In this document: positions 45,558 through 54,733 of the stretch, in pieces
Numbering within the stretch: position 1 is the first letter of the stretch
Layout of the letters: every line of letters begins with the position of its first letter
DNA from: Corticium candelabrum
Taxonomy: Eukaryota > Porifera > Homoscleromorpha > Homosclerophorida > Plakinidae
DNA: 64,000 nucleotides
Direction of reading: 5' to 3'
Assembly: GCF_963422355.1 (NCBI RefSeq)
Contig: NC_085089.1
Coordinates: 2,867,956-2,931,955 of the forward strand
Notes under the pieces: generated by a model
What the model saw: only the letters and a program-made list of their open reading frames with translations
Databases searched by the model: none
Told to the model about the DNA's origin: nothing
Made by a program: the position numbers and the translations under genes

Positions 45558-48424
45558 TACTCTGTAAACTGAACAAATACACTGCATCACAGAGACAATA
45601 TTCTAGCATTACAGTACACAATGAATCACAACACCAAGTTCATTCATTCATCTCATGTCAATTTCCAAGAGAGAGATCACCTCTGTACGTATTACATAAA
45701 GGTTGGCCAGTGCCTTTGACTAAAACAACAAACACGCAGCTGTGGATCTAAAGTTAACTGCTCTTTAGCAATTTCTTGGCAATTACTTGCTACCTGCATG
45801 CGCTGTGCCCAGTGGAGTATTTACAGAAGTCTGTCTTATTGACATTGCTTTCATCAGTAGTCTAATTAGTAAACTAGGCCAAGAGTTTGCTCAACAGCTT
45901 AAAAAGGTGCCCGCTCACGATTTACCACCCACGCATAGACACACCCATGCAAATGTGAAAACATGCCACAATTTCAAGTATAACAAAGTAGAGCAAGCGA
46001 ACACCTTAGGATGCAACCACGTTCTATGACACAGAGTCTTTCTTCCTAGTGCAAAGAGAAATGGGAATCACGTTCTAGTAGTTTCGCTCCTGGTATTCGA
46101 CATTTCGAAAAAGCTAACGACAAGTCTGTTAGATTCTTTATCTACACATTTACCATTTATTATCTTGAAACAGCTTGCTGTTGAATGACAAAGCACTTTA
46201 TTGATTGTTTTCTTGTTGCACATGACCCGGAAATGGGTGGAAACCAGAGCATCGTACTAATGTGATGGCATCCAAAACTCAGAGCATGAAAGTAGCCATG
46301 GAGAGGTGCAAGACGCAGCGGACAATGCAGATCGTGCATCTATTGTGCATGATCGTACTAGCTTCAAAGTTCCAGACCCATTTTTGGGTCACATGCAATA
46401 ACAAAAAAAAAAGATCAAGAAACCGCTTTGTCGTTCAACAGCAAACTACCTCAAACTGGTAAAAGATAAATGCGTGGATAAAGACAAGATTTCAAGTTTA
46501 CGTGTGTGTGACTGTGCATGCACGTGAATTCATGAGCAAGCACCTTTAACGCACATCCAAAACACTAACCAAACTAGACCAGTGCAATCGACATAAAGCT
46601 ACACCATAATTAGCATGACAGAGCAAATTTGAAATGACTCATGACAGATTTCAAATGACTGTGAATGAATTTAAATCGACAGTTCACCAGTTTAAAACGA
46701 CTGTGAATGAATCTGATTTGACATGCCAATTTGAAATGACAAAGTATGAACTTGAACTGAATTTGAACTGACAAAGTACGAATTTGATCTGGAAATGGTG
46801 TAGTACAGATAAATTCTCTACATTTCTAGCTAAAAACCTGTGCAGAACAGATTTTGCAACATTGGGGTGTTACGTAACATCCAAACTACTGTATTTACAT
46901 ATAATGGTACTTTACTGACAAAGAGCGTGTTCACACCAGACCTAATCATGATTAGTGTAATGCCATTCTAACGCCCATAGAGAGTAGCATTACAACAGCA
47001 TTAGTGGTGTTAGTGGTTGCACGTGACTTTGGCACGTGAGGTAGTATACGAGAAGAGCATGCCGCCGATGTTTCTGATGTGGTGTTGTATGTGTAAACGT
47101 TCAAATGCAGCAACAACATGGCGACATATACGGAAGCACATGCAGATGTGACTACGTTCCTGTGAAAACTTCGTGCAGTCCCTCAAGGAGTGCTAGAGAA
47201 AGCAAACAAAATGTTTCCCTCTTCAAAACCTAAAGCAATGGATTCGTCAAAACAATTCACGCAAATTGTTGCTTGATATGACGGATGAAAACGAACGATG
47301 ATAATTACACTCACGTGCCCATGTGACTTACTAACTATAGTTTGTGGTGTGAAGGCGCATGCATTAATGTTGGCCTCATCATAGTTAACCTAATCATAAA
47401 TAGTCCAGATGGTGGTGTGAACACGCTCAAAGTCACCACTTGTCTTGTAATTAATTAGTTTCTATGATTGGTTCTACATATAAACAGAGAAACATTGAGC
47501 TTCTCTATAATTATCAGTTTCAAACCTTATACAATTGTTAGTTGTTTCTGATTGTCTGTGAAATTTGTACTTACGAATGTCTCTTTAACACATGATGCTG
47601 ACCTGCTTTGTTTCTAACAAAGCAACAAACATGGTTTCTTTTCATTCCTTCGGTCAAGCATATTTTTGCCATATTAGACATTTCTTAGTTCTGCATGGTT
47701 TCTGTTAAATAGATTTCCAGAAAGTGTTTGGATAGAATGCCGTTTGATCATTAGACAAAAATAATAACATAGAAAAAATTCGAGATCAATAAGTCAGTTG
47801 GTTTATTGCTGACTTCTTGTTTGTACATTAGGTACATCTCTTAAAATTATAGTTACAAATATCATTACAAATCAATGTCATTACGTTGCACATTTAGACA
47901 ACTGTTTGAACCAATTTATGCACATCATAAAACAAATAAGTTTGCCTACCTCAAACTTGAAATACACATAATGACATTAAATTTACAGTCTCCTGCACAC
48001 AAATTAGGTTTGGAGCAGTTCTAGCCAAATGGATGCCATTCTACAGCCATGAGCACCAACATTGACTCTTGAAAGTGACAATCATTTTTATTTACCTAAA
48101 ATTGCGCTTAGATTATAACTGCAGTACTAATTACATACATACCTTTCCCCAAGATGGTTTCTTCTCTATTGCCCTCTGTCCATCATCTGCTGCCTTCTGA
48201 AAATTACTTAATTTGGCGTATGCAGCGCTGCGATTGCTGTAGTATACAGCATTTTCTGGTTCCAATTCCAGCGCCTTGGTATAGTTTTCTACAGCTTCTG
48301 TAAAGTTGTTAGCCTTCAAAGCAGCATTTCCCAAGTCTTTGAAATGACTGCCCTATAACCGCAGTTTGTAAACTTACGAACAGAGGCGATTCTGATAGAA
48401 TAACGCGCTTACTTCCCCTGCCAT
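33662..48424 (-). CDS. STIP1: Stress-induced phosphoprotein 1 (HOP), HSP70-HSP90 organising co-chaperone
   Basis: Fifteen coding exons (minus): 48413-48424, 48143-48352, 37448-37589, 37232-37379, 35290-35509, 35088-35214, 34891-34993, 34705-34825, 34552-34648, 34364-34488, 34265-34301, 34091-34194, 33929-34021, 33798-33868, 33662-33734. All junctions are GT-AG and in phase, giving 560 aa (human about 543). TPR1 (5-120) and TPR2A (about 245-360) keep the carboxylate-clamp signatures ([34 protein letters not shown]) that bind the EEVD tails of HSP70 and HSP90. Aspartate-proline domains DP1 and DP2 follow TPR1 and TPR2B, and the C terminus [14 protein letters not shown] is near identical to the animal consensus. 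It acts in the cytosol. Exon 1 encodes only four residues. Intron 2 (10.5 kb) is loaded with transposons. The promoter is shared with a DUSP19-like gene. Confidence 0.95.
36487..36921. mobile_element. MITE with 24 bp inverted repeats and TA flanks, in STIP1 intron 4
   Basis: The left end CCGTATAAGATGAAACATTG and the reverse complement of the right end CTGTATAAGATGAAATATTG differ at two of 20 positions, and both continue GCAG. TA flanks each side (36485-36486, 36922-36923). There is no coding content. Confidence 0.7.
38804..38852. repeat. (GT)n microsatellite
   Basis: An uninterrupted GT dinucleotide run of about 24 units in STIP1 intron 2. Frames through it give only Cys-Val or Thr-His repeats. 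Confidence 0.95.
40157..40178. repeat. (TCTG)n microsatellite
   Basis: About five tandem TCTG units in STIP1 intron 2. Confidence 0.8.
40396..43990 (+). mobile_element. Site-specific non-LTR retrotransposon (restriction-like-endonuclease type) inserted in a TAC microsatellite
   Basis: A single-ORF element bounded by TAC-rich tracts at about 40396-40433 and 43947-43984. The C-terminal zinc motif and PD-(D/E)XK-type endonuclease place it with R2/R4/NeSL-type elements rather than APE-type LINEs. Members of this group are known for precise target choice (R4/Dong uses TAA repeats), so a TAC microsatellite target fits. It lies antisense to STIP1 within intron 2. The open reading frame is unbroken, which suggests a recent insertion. 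No poly(A) tail is seen; the element ends in TAC units. Confidence 0.75.
40603..43824 (+). CDS. Reverse transcriptase with C-terminal restriction-like endonuclease
   Basis: An intact frame; the first ATG is at 40627 (about 1,065 aa). The N terminus has a Cys cluster ([15 protein letters not shown] then CSNC) likely to bind metal and nucleic acid. RT motifs: [13 protein letters not shown] fingers block near 425, motif [11 protein letters not shown] with D483, TQGDPLAM near 536, and motif C YADD at 566-569, catalytic residues intact. A thumb region follows. Then comes a C-x-C-x7-H-x3-C motif (C859, C861, H869, C873) and a PD-(D/E)XK-type core: D929 in RVDISA, D945 in FFDVRVF, then KRAYGER. This is the layout of R2-group elements, where the endonuclease nicks the target and RT copies the RNA from the nick. 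No APE domain and no separate ORF1 are seen. All key residues are present, so it may be active. Confidence 0.9.
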   Translation: MNFEQLWIMKCCSCNATGRCKSCSCARRKERCSNCNPMNHQRCMNTSPAVDVSSNIISESSFVQSNEEDHQGNGIVNADITLIQIQNSKSSGPSRQNHVTFDKASSRFHESETGNGNVNKLTGQLPAYKPRSAPSFTWGDVNGMEVEKELDSIYKEVVFWKKNLFLLPSGKVGKEFVAEMTRLVESFANATSLEGIAMKALVVFQVVVLQKPHAKSKSRDHIQCVQRRLELWKMGRFDDLVREGRTLQCRLNHSLRSIPDVQVARVFSRLVIQGKVNAALRYVSDNANCGVLSLDAVIDNNGSTVKDLLRVKHPEQQPLCDEIFLNGPVNDLSHVIFDKIDGSAIRSAALRTQGAGGPSGVDSTAWKRLCCSFQKQSAELCNALAGLAQRICCDFVDPSAIQALVACRLIPLDKNPGLRPIGIGETFRRIIAKAIMRVIKDDVCHTAGPLQVCAGQEGGCEAAIHAMRTIFDNDETECVLLVDASNAFNCLNRRTALHNARILCPAIATVLINTYRDKVLMFVVGGEIIRSAEGTTQGDPLAMSMYAIGILPLITQLQRETKQVWYADDATGAGCIRGVRQWWNDIVKVGPKFGYHANAVKTWLIVKQNKLEDARSAFADTAVQITTSGKRHLGAALGHPSFVREYVDSKVNEWVRQVEKLSTIAVTHPHVAYSAFTQGLAHRWSYLLRTVPSISEMLKPLEEVIHQRFLPRLTGQPVCGADMRDLLSLPCNLGGLNISDPSKTAESLFAASEHITAPLAALIVEQENAITVSPLETKRRKSEIKAKTQAFHNETLEKLQTNASPQIKGSLEVLSEKGVSSWLTVQPIEEHGFHLAKNNFRDALCLRYGWPLSDLPSKCECGLSFNVDHVMICQKGGFPTLRHNEIRNITADLLREVSTDVTIEPVLRPLDGEQFAHRTAITDDNARVDISARGVWRHGERAFFDVRVFYPNAASNRKHSSLKSAYVSHENEKKRAYGERIREVEHGSFTPLVFTSYGSTGPEATTFYKRVASLHAAKSGEQYSRIMQLIRCRLSFALLRSSILCIRGTRSSTYRPIKVNLLGLIESEAHLDE
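43985..44244 (+). mobile_element. 5'-truncated 3' end of a related TAC-targeted retrotransposon, copy B
   Basis: Aligned to the end of the full element it encodes a homologous C terminus (ending SEAHLTE then stop, against SEAHLDE in the intact ORF). A different 3' UTR and a new TAC tract at about 44211-44244 follow. It is only about 230 bp and divergent, so it is probably another subfamily that inserted into the same microsatellite. Confidence 0.65.
44245..44467 (+). mobile_element. 5'-truncated 3' end of a related TAC-targeted retrotransposon, copy C
   Basis: The third module in a row: a coding end SEASLTK then stop near 44303-44325, a 3' UTR, and a TAC tract at 44443-44467. It differs from both A and B, so it is not a simple recent duplication. 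Confidence 0.6.
45299..45334. repeat. (TA)n microsatellite
   Basis: An uninterrupted TA run abutting the left end of a TIR element. Confidence 0.95.
45335..46803. mobile_element. TIR element with long, internally repetitive arms
   Basis: The left arm starts CTACACCATTTC and the right arm, reversed, starts the same way. Both arms hold several copies of a TCATTTCAAAT-like motif and share an ordered segment containing CATTCACAGTCATTT and CTGTCATGAGTCATTTCAAA, found in inverted orientation at 45380-45425 and 46620-46670. TA flanks both outer ends. The interior holds a 71 bp TA run but no coding sequence. The arms (about 90 and 180 bp) differ in length, as in foldback-type or subterminal-repeat elements. 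It lies in STIP1 intron 2. Confidence 0.6.
45484..45554. repeat. (TA)n microsatellite
   Basis: A TA run of about 71 bp inside the TIR element. Confidence 0.95.
46924..47428. mobile_element. MITE with 16 bp perfect inverted repeats, in STIP1 intron 2
   Basis: Both ends are GAGCGTGTTCACACCA (the right end as reverse complement). The trinucleotide AAA flanks both sides, which may be the target duplication. A second internal inverted match (TAATCATGATTA-like) lies just inside each end. There is no coding content. Confidence 0.6.
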
Positions 48425-48547
48425 TTTCTAATGATTTCCACTGCGAATCTCACGTGGAACCTTCGAGAAGATTTCACGCTTGCGCAAAGCCGTCATGAAC
48501 CCTCGAGATTCCGAACAAATCACAGCGCGCTGCAAGGCCAAGTAGCA
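48425..48547. promoter_or_regulatory. Divergent STIP1/DUSP19-like promoter with a three-unit heat-shock element
   Basis: 123 bp separate the two start codons. At 48457-48469 the sequence reads GAA-cc-TTC-ga-GAA, a perfect nGAAnnTTCnnGAAn array for heat-shock factor, followed by a near-match fourth unit. It lies about 33-45 bp from the STIP1 ATG. STIP1 is a classical heat-inducible gene, so HSF control is expected. Whether the other gene responds too is inference. Confidence 0.7.
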
Positions 48548-49373
48548 ATGAGTCTTCGAGAGCAAATAGAGGGGTTCTCAGCGCGCTCTTTGCGAGCCGT
48601 GACAACAGTAATTACTACACCTGGTGGAAGGCAGGTAGACAGCAATGTCTCGCAGCGTAGGCTACAATCTCGATGAGAATTGATTGGTCTGTACAGGTCA
48701 TAGAAGAGAAAGATGCTGATGGAATAACTAGAAGTCGTGATGCCGGTCGCGCCGAGTTCGCATTCTGTCCTGACCTACAGCCGGACTTCCAAATCGGTGA
48801 GCCACACCCTCACGTCTTCATCGGATCTCAAGACGTCGCACACAATTTGGAACTGCTACAAAGCGTGGGAATCACACATATATTGAATGTTGCAACAGGC
48901 ATCAGCAATGCTTTTCCAGAGGTTGTCCTCATTAATAATTTTATTAATATTGTGGAACAAATTAATTAATTAAATGTAATGTGATATGTTTAGAATTTTA
49001 TATACCAAAATATCGAAATTCTTGACCTCCCGGATGAAGACATATGGCCTCATTTATTAGAGAGTTTCAGCTTTATTCAGGAAGGCCTAAATGAAGGCAA
49101 AGTTCTCGTCCACTGGTGTGGTAAAATTATACTTACAACTGCATATCGAACCAAATTTCAACTCATTGATATTTAGTTTGTTTATGTAGCAATGCTGGTG
49201 TCTCACGCTCTGGTGCTCTTTTATGTGCCTATATCATGAAAGAAAGACAGTTGGCATTTATGGATGCGCTTGCAGTCGTTAGGACGGCTAGACCTTGTGT
49301 GCAGCCAAATGAAGGGTTTGTTCGGCAGCTCATACAACATGAAACAGAACTAATAACTACAAAAAATGAATAA
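48548..49373 (+). CDS. Dual-specificity phosphatase, DUSP19-like
   Basis: Four exons: 48548-48634, 48697-48921, 48994-49115, 49190-49373, giving 205 aa (human DUSP19 about 217). Introns are GT-AG and in phase; the first is only 62 bp. The N terminus SLREQIEGFSARSLRAVTT matches the DUSP19 N-terminal helix. The core contains PHVFIGSQDVAHNLELL, VTHILNV-type ITHILNVATG and the general-acid loop ILDLPDED. The signature HCNAGVSRS (His144, Cys145, Arg151) is assembled across the exon 3/4 junction. All catalytic residues are present. DUSP19 is a small MKP-like phosphatase that acts in the JNK pathway (family knowledge). It lacks a MAPK-binding rhodanese domain. AATAAA at 49369-49374 overlaps the stop codon. 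Confidence 0.9.
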
Positions 49374-49374
49374 A
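49369..49374 (+). terminator. Poly(A) signal overlapping the DUSP19-like stop codon
   Basis: AATAAA begins two bases before the TAA stop and includes it. With the convergent LRRC73-like stop only 65 bp away, the 3' UTR must be very short unless the transcripts overlap. Confidence 0.5.
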
Positions 49375-49438
49375 AACTGGATACTATCTACATTTACTAC
49401 GTCATTTTCTAGTTTGCTGTTTTAAAGCACAGTTGCTG

Positions 49439-51893
49439 TCACACTGGTGGTTGAAGTAACGCTGTAATAGATTCCACCTTTTCAACGGAAATGTCGTTGT
49501 TTGTCAAGATCAGTTTCTCAAGCTTTGGTGGCCTCGGTTTCTTCAGTGCTGCAAGGATATGGCTGGCTCCATCATCTCCGATTCCGCATCCTTCCATGTC
49601 CACAACCCGAATCTCGGGATGAACTGATAATGCCACCGCCAAAACAGCAGCTCCTTCTGAAAGTAGATCATTGTAGTCAAGATACAACATCTCTAGTGTG
49701 GTGTTCCTGGCCAATCCTATTGCAAGTTGTGTCCAACCCAACAAAGAAATGTCAGTATTGGCGCTCAAGTTGAGTTCTCTCATACGGTGACATGGCTTAG
49801 AATCTGTCCGAGCTGCACCGACATCGTCAATAGTGCTTCTTTCCACAGTTTGTTTGCTTAGCAGCCGGGCAACGTATTGTACACAAGCATCGGTGAGGCT
49901 GCAATCTCCAAGATCAAGAAACTCGATGATTGGATGCCTTTTAAGTGCCTTCCAAAGTTTCTTGACTTGCTTCTCAGTCAGCGATGTGCCATGCAACCTG
50001 AGTCAATAAACATAGGATTTCTATTAATAGAATGTACGTTGACTCTTGTACATGCACGAATATTAGGTGATATGTCAACAGATGTAGGCTACGCAAGTAA
50101 CTTTGAACTTTGAGACAGAAAGTGTTTGTGCTCTCTGTCTGAATTTAGAGGTTGCAAATTCTACTATTATAGTTTTAGTTGGTATTATCTGTCGTACACC
50201 TACATGAGTCTAAACCAAAAAATCAACGAGGACCTGCGTGTTCAAGTACACAAAAACATCTTGTGACCCCTCCAACTCTCATTGCAAATATCATTAGATC
50301 ACTAACAGTTGTACTAGTTGTCACTGTTTATGATGCTATTGTACAACAAAGTCTGACACTGGATTTCAAAAATTTCAGACATTTCTGAAGTTTCATCCTC
50401 TTCTTGAAAACACACGTAACGAGCTGGTGTGTGTACCTTTTATATACAGTATCACAGAACAATGCCATCTCTGTCACTGTTATGTAAGAGCTAATGAATG
50501 TGTATTTTCTTTGTGTGCAGCTTGCACTCAAAGAATGCCTGGCTTCAATACTAGTATCACATAACAAGGTAGGATGTCCTCTCTGTCACTGTTATGGAAT
50601 CCAGAATTCTGAGGGTCTGTGTTTGGAGATGTCATTTGCTGGTAACATCACATGGAAACATAGTGTAATCTGCAATGTGATTTATCAGTACAAGAGTATA
50701 ACGAATATACAAAAAGTGTACCGCTACCTATACATTCCACAATACAAATCAGCAAATGCATTTTCTTCCAACCTATTACCATTTATCTGTTGTGGCCTTA
50801 TTGTAATACTATAGTGACGTAGCTATGGTGGGATGAGCACAGGCCTTCCCAAGATTTTATGCAGTAACATTTGCTTAAGCCTACTGTGGTGTCAATCTTC
50901 CTGTCGCTATTTATTCATGCGTGATACAGAGTTCTTTCAACACTTAAACCCAACCTGGCAGATGTCATGAAAGGCAATGTGGTTTTGGGTTATTGAGCCA
51001 AAGAGATCCGACATTGCAAAATGATGCTGAGGTTCTCTGAGAAAATGCAAACGTGTTGATACTGCGATCGAGCTCTTGCATTCCAAATTCAATTCACTTC
51101 CAAAGTTATGCAATTAAACCATCCGTTACAAACTTAACGAGGAAACATTGTTCAGTAAAGTCACAGAAGCTGATGTTCAACTTAGCAAACAGATTTGAAG
51201 GATCTGTGTAATGTGATGGCCAATTTATTAGACCCAGAATATTGTATCTTCTTACCATTGTGTTGACTTTTGCAACGTCAACAGCGTTAATATTGTGAGT
51301 GCTCATTTTTATGCTAATACTGAGTTATACTATGATGGAGGAATGATGGTCGGAATATATTGACAGTGCTAGCAATGAAAACTTATAATATAATACCAGT
51401 AAGTGTGGTGCTGAGAATTAGCAAAGACGTCATCCTACGTTACACACACAGACTAAGAATCTTCTGAAATACAACTACCTAGTGTATACAGTGTTTCTGC
51501 TGATTGCCAAATAGCCAAATAGCCAAATAGCCAAATGCTACAAATAAAAGTCACTGGCGAGAACATAGTAATGCCTCTTCGCCTATTTGGCTAGCTGTTA
51601 CAGTGTACTGTGTATGCCTTCCTCTGGATCAGATCTTGCAAGCACAGTCACTAGAGTGCGCTAACAATGGTAATTATATACATTATTACAGTGCAATGCA
51701 ATGGAGCTCCAGGGACTAAAAGGCCGATCTCTCACACTTGCTCTGTTTATGTCCTGCACATGCTCTTTACGTACGGCTTCCGTAAGTGTCAAACTAGAAA
51801 TAAGTACAAGTGAAGATGACAGTCATGGTTCTGAAGAAGACTGCCATAGTAAAACAGAAGCAGATCGATGGTACAGAGACCATGAGGAAGATA

Positions 51894-51954
<61 letters not shown>

Positions 51955-53164
51955 ATCACTGAATCAATGATGCTGAATATAGAAGGGCAAAACTTGAAGA
52001 CTTTGATTTGACAGAGCTTTTAAATTTTGGTATAAAAACCAGGAAGTCTGAATCCTTGAAGTCTGGTTTGTAGACTTTTGTCTTTCCAAAGTCACATTCC
52101 ATTGAGTATCACATGTGTCAGATTAGTACTGCATTCGTTGTGATCGACCATTGGGAAATGTTGCCCTACCAGGTTAAACTTGAATCAGTAGTTGTTGTCG
52201 TTGAGATTGTTATGTTTGGGCAATTTTTTCTTGGCTCTGAAATAAAGTGCTTGACTACAAACGAACAAACACCTTTAGCCAAATGGCTATAATAATCAAA
52301 AATTTCCAGCGGAAACACTGAGTGTATATAACTTATCTAAATTAATTTACCAGTAATTTGAATATACGTATACCACTAACATTTATGAAAATGGTTCACT
52401 ATATGTTCACAAATACTACAATGCCCCATCTCATAACAATATATTCGTTTTCAGCACAAGATCATTAATTACTATTTGTACCCCCTCCCCGCTTTGTGGG
52501 AACATGTCTTACACCATCTCCAGTTACGTATACATATGGAGGTTACCTTAGTAGAGGTTAGATAACTATTTGGTTGTTTTCTCCAATCCCTGAATTAGAT
52601 TTTAAACGTAGGTCCAGCTGTTTATTATCACCACTTACTTGCTATTACCCTAGAAGCAGTTGCTACTAGCAACACCCCACCACAAATTAATTGTTGAGCG
52701 AAGTTGTGCCTTCTGTAGTATCTAATACTATTGCACGTTCTTCACTTACATCAGATGTGTTATGGTGTGATTGGCGCGAAGAGAATTTGCCAACGCCTTC
52801 ATCCTACAAAGGTAAACACCAAACTTTAGTTGTCCTACCTACTGAGTAGTACAGTGTAGTACTCCATTACGAAAAGGTGTTTACATCATTATCTCACGAT
52901 ATACTAAGATGCTCTATACCTGTGTGAGCTGTGGACTACGTTGATGTTAAGATTTAGATGCCGAAGAGAGCTGCTGGCAGAGACTGCACGACATATCTCT
53001 GAAAACGCTTCATCCGTCATGCTGCAGCCTCGAAGGGACAGTAGACAGGCAGAGTTACCACGGAGGCAAGCAGATATATCTGCTACTTTAGGATCTACAC
53101 TTTCATCAACAAACTCCAGCGCCTCTAGCATTCCGTCGGTGCACATGAACATACGGGATGTCAT
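49439..53164 (-). CDS. Leucine-rich repeat protein, LRRC73-like
   Basis: Three exons on the minus strand: 52920-53164, 52750-52803 and 49439-49997, in phase, giving 285 aa (human LRRC73 about 316). Conserved blocks follow LRRC73 in order: LLSLRGCSMTDEAFSEICRA, LRHLNLNINVV, ALANSLRANHTITHLM, LHGTSLTEKQ, FLDLGDCSLTD, LNLSANTDISLLGWTQLAI, LYLDYNDL, VVDMEGCGIGDDGA and LILTNNDIS. The repeats are of the ribonuclease-inhibitor type. No signal peptide or membrane segment is seen. The 54 bp middle exon is supported by protein conservation and by phase. The cellular role of the family is poorly known. The 2.75 kb second intron carries a hAT element. The gene diverges from PCED1-like. Confidence 0.85.
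51489..52320. mobile_element. Non-autonomous hAT element with perfect 8 bp target duplication
   Basis: The ends CAGTGTTTCTGCTG and CAGTGTTTCCGCTG (reverse complement of the right end) match at 13 of 14 positions and start with the CAGTG typical of hAT. AGTGTATA is present as an exact 8 bp direct repeat at 51481-51488 and 52321-52328, the length hAT transposases make. The interior has tandem CCAAATAG units near 51507-51535, an inverted TAGCCAAATGGCTA near the right end, and a GAT microsatellite. There is no transposase. It lies in LRRC73-like intron 2. Confidence 0.9.
51893..51951. repeat. (GAT)n microsatellite
   Basis: About 19 GAT units inside the hAT element. The frame through it encodes a poly-Asp run that is not considered a gene. 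Confidence 0.95.
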
Positions 53165-53282
53165 TGAAGCGCAACCTACCGGTTACAGAACTTACCGTAG
53201 CCAATCGCCGACAACATCCGGGTAAGCAAAAATTTCAAATTCAATTAGGCAAATAGAACGTTTCTGTTTACTTGGAACCAGA
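53165..53282. promoter_or_regulatory. Divergent promoter between LRRC73-like and PCED1-like
   Basis: 118 bp separate the two start codons. A CCAAT motif lies at 53201-53205 on the plus strand, and no TATA box is obvious. A bidirectional core promoter is inferred from spacing alone. Confidence 0.45.
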
Positions 53283-54733
53283 ATGAAATCAGAAGAACTG
53301 GACGACTTGTTTTACTCATACGACTGCCAATCTCTTCTAGCCGACAAGCGGGTTGTCATCATGGGAGATTCAAGTACGACTACTTGAATTTGATAAAAAG
53401 ACAGCCTCGTTTTCACACTAATCGTTTTTCTTTCTTATAGTTCAACGTTCCGTCTACAAGGATTTCGTTTTACTTCTACAAGAAAACCGTTTACTCGACG
53501 AAAGCGAGTTGAGGCGCAAAGTAATAATTAATTAATTAATAATGTGTTTGATTATTAAATATTATTTGACTCAAATCTAATAATTTTACGTAGGGCGAAT
53601 TTTCGCACGAGAATGACAAGCTCATTTACGGCGGAAGGAAGGAAAAGATGTCCAACTCCACGACATTCAAAGAACACCGCACCTACCGGCACACAGAAAC
53701 GAGAACAGACGTTGAATTCTACTTCATCACGAGGATCTACAACGAGTACGTACTCGACCTTTTCAGTGAACTGGAGCGCACGCCCCCTGACATCCTAATA
53801 ATCAATTCAGCTCTGTGGGACCTCCACCGTTATGGACGCCTTGCTGATAACAAGTACAGAGACAACATAGAAAAAGCTGCCTCTCGATTAGAGAAAATCA
53901 TGACAAAAAAGGATAACGGGGCACGTCGGTTGCTTGTCTGGTCTATGAGCATGCCTGTATCATCCCAGAGTCATTCTGGATTTGTCGATAGAAACTTCGA
54001 AGGAACTGTGGGTGGAGGAGTTAATGTAGCCAACCAGGCAGCCAAGTCGGTGATGAGGCAACATGGAGCCGAAGTAATCGATTTTTTTCAACTATTTGAA
54101 GGTCAACTGCATCACCGAGTTCGGGATGGAGTTCACTGGGATGCCATTGCTCATCGACGAATAACCAACTACATCTTGTTGCTCGTCGCCAATCATTTAT
54201 ATGGCAGGGATCATCCTAAAAGCATTAAAGCCAAGAAGATTCTAGCAGGAAGTCCACTTAGTGACACACCTATTGCTGTACCTAGAAGGCGTCCGTGGCT
54301 TCGAAGTTTGCCTTCATCGCCATCTGCATTCCTCTTCACTCCAGCTGTTAGTGAAGTTAGTCAAGTTAGTCAAGACACAAAGGAAAACAACAAGAGTGAC
54401 AAGAAAGAGGCATTGTTGTATGCATCACCCCATTTCAAGTCCACGACGACGGATCTAAGAAAGGTCTTGCAGAAGAGAAAGAGAGCAAGAAGCAGATCTC
54501 CTAGCCCTTCCTATAAGACAGATCTTAAGCGACCTCGAAGAGGCTTTGAGAGTAGTCAGAATTACTATGCCTCTTCCAAGTCACCAGCTGCCCGTGTCGT
54601 TTCCTATGTGAAAAGGGGATGGCAACGAGTCAAAGGGTTCTTCAAGCGCCATGAAATGCCAGATCGTAGAGTCGTGACATTTCAAAGGCATCAAGCAAGG
54701 CAAAGCTACTACAACAACTGGCATTACTGGTAG
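53283..54733 (+). CDS. PC-esterase (GDSL-type) domain protein, PCED1-like
   Basis: Three exons: 53283-53373, 53441-53520 and 53594-54733, in phase, giving 436 aa. The sequence follows PCED1A/B (FAM113). The nucleophile block VVIMGDS (Ser30) ends exon 1, then IQRSVYKDFVLLLQ, FYFITRIYNEYVLDL, INSALWDLHRYGR (block III), LLVWSMSMPV, and the Asp/His block DGVHWD (D235, H238). The SGNH triad positions look intact. The last ~170 residues are basic and low in complexity, with RKRARSRSPSPS and further Arg/Lys clusters, suggesting a disordered, possibly nuclear or RNA-associated tail. The substrate of the family is not established. It diverges from LRRC73-like and converges with YIPF6-like. Confidence 0.88.

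Noticed and set aside
45225..45751. Frames with Ile-Tyr runs
   Set aside because: Products of TA microsatellites within or next to a TIR element.
51701..51970. 89-codon frame ending in poly-Asp
   Set aside because: The Asp run is the GAT microsatellite of a non-autonomous hAT element, and no domain precedes it.
52941..53225. 94-codon plus-strand frame
   Set aside because: Antisense of LRRC73-like exon 1, which is conserved at the protein level on the minus strand.
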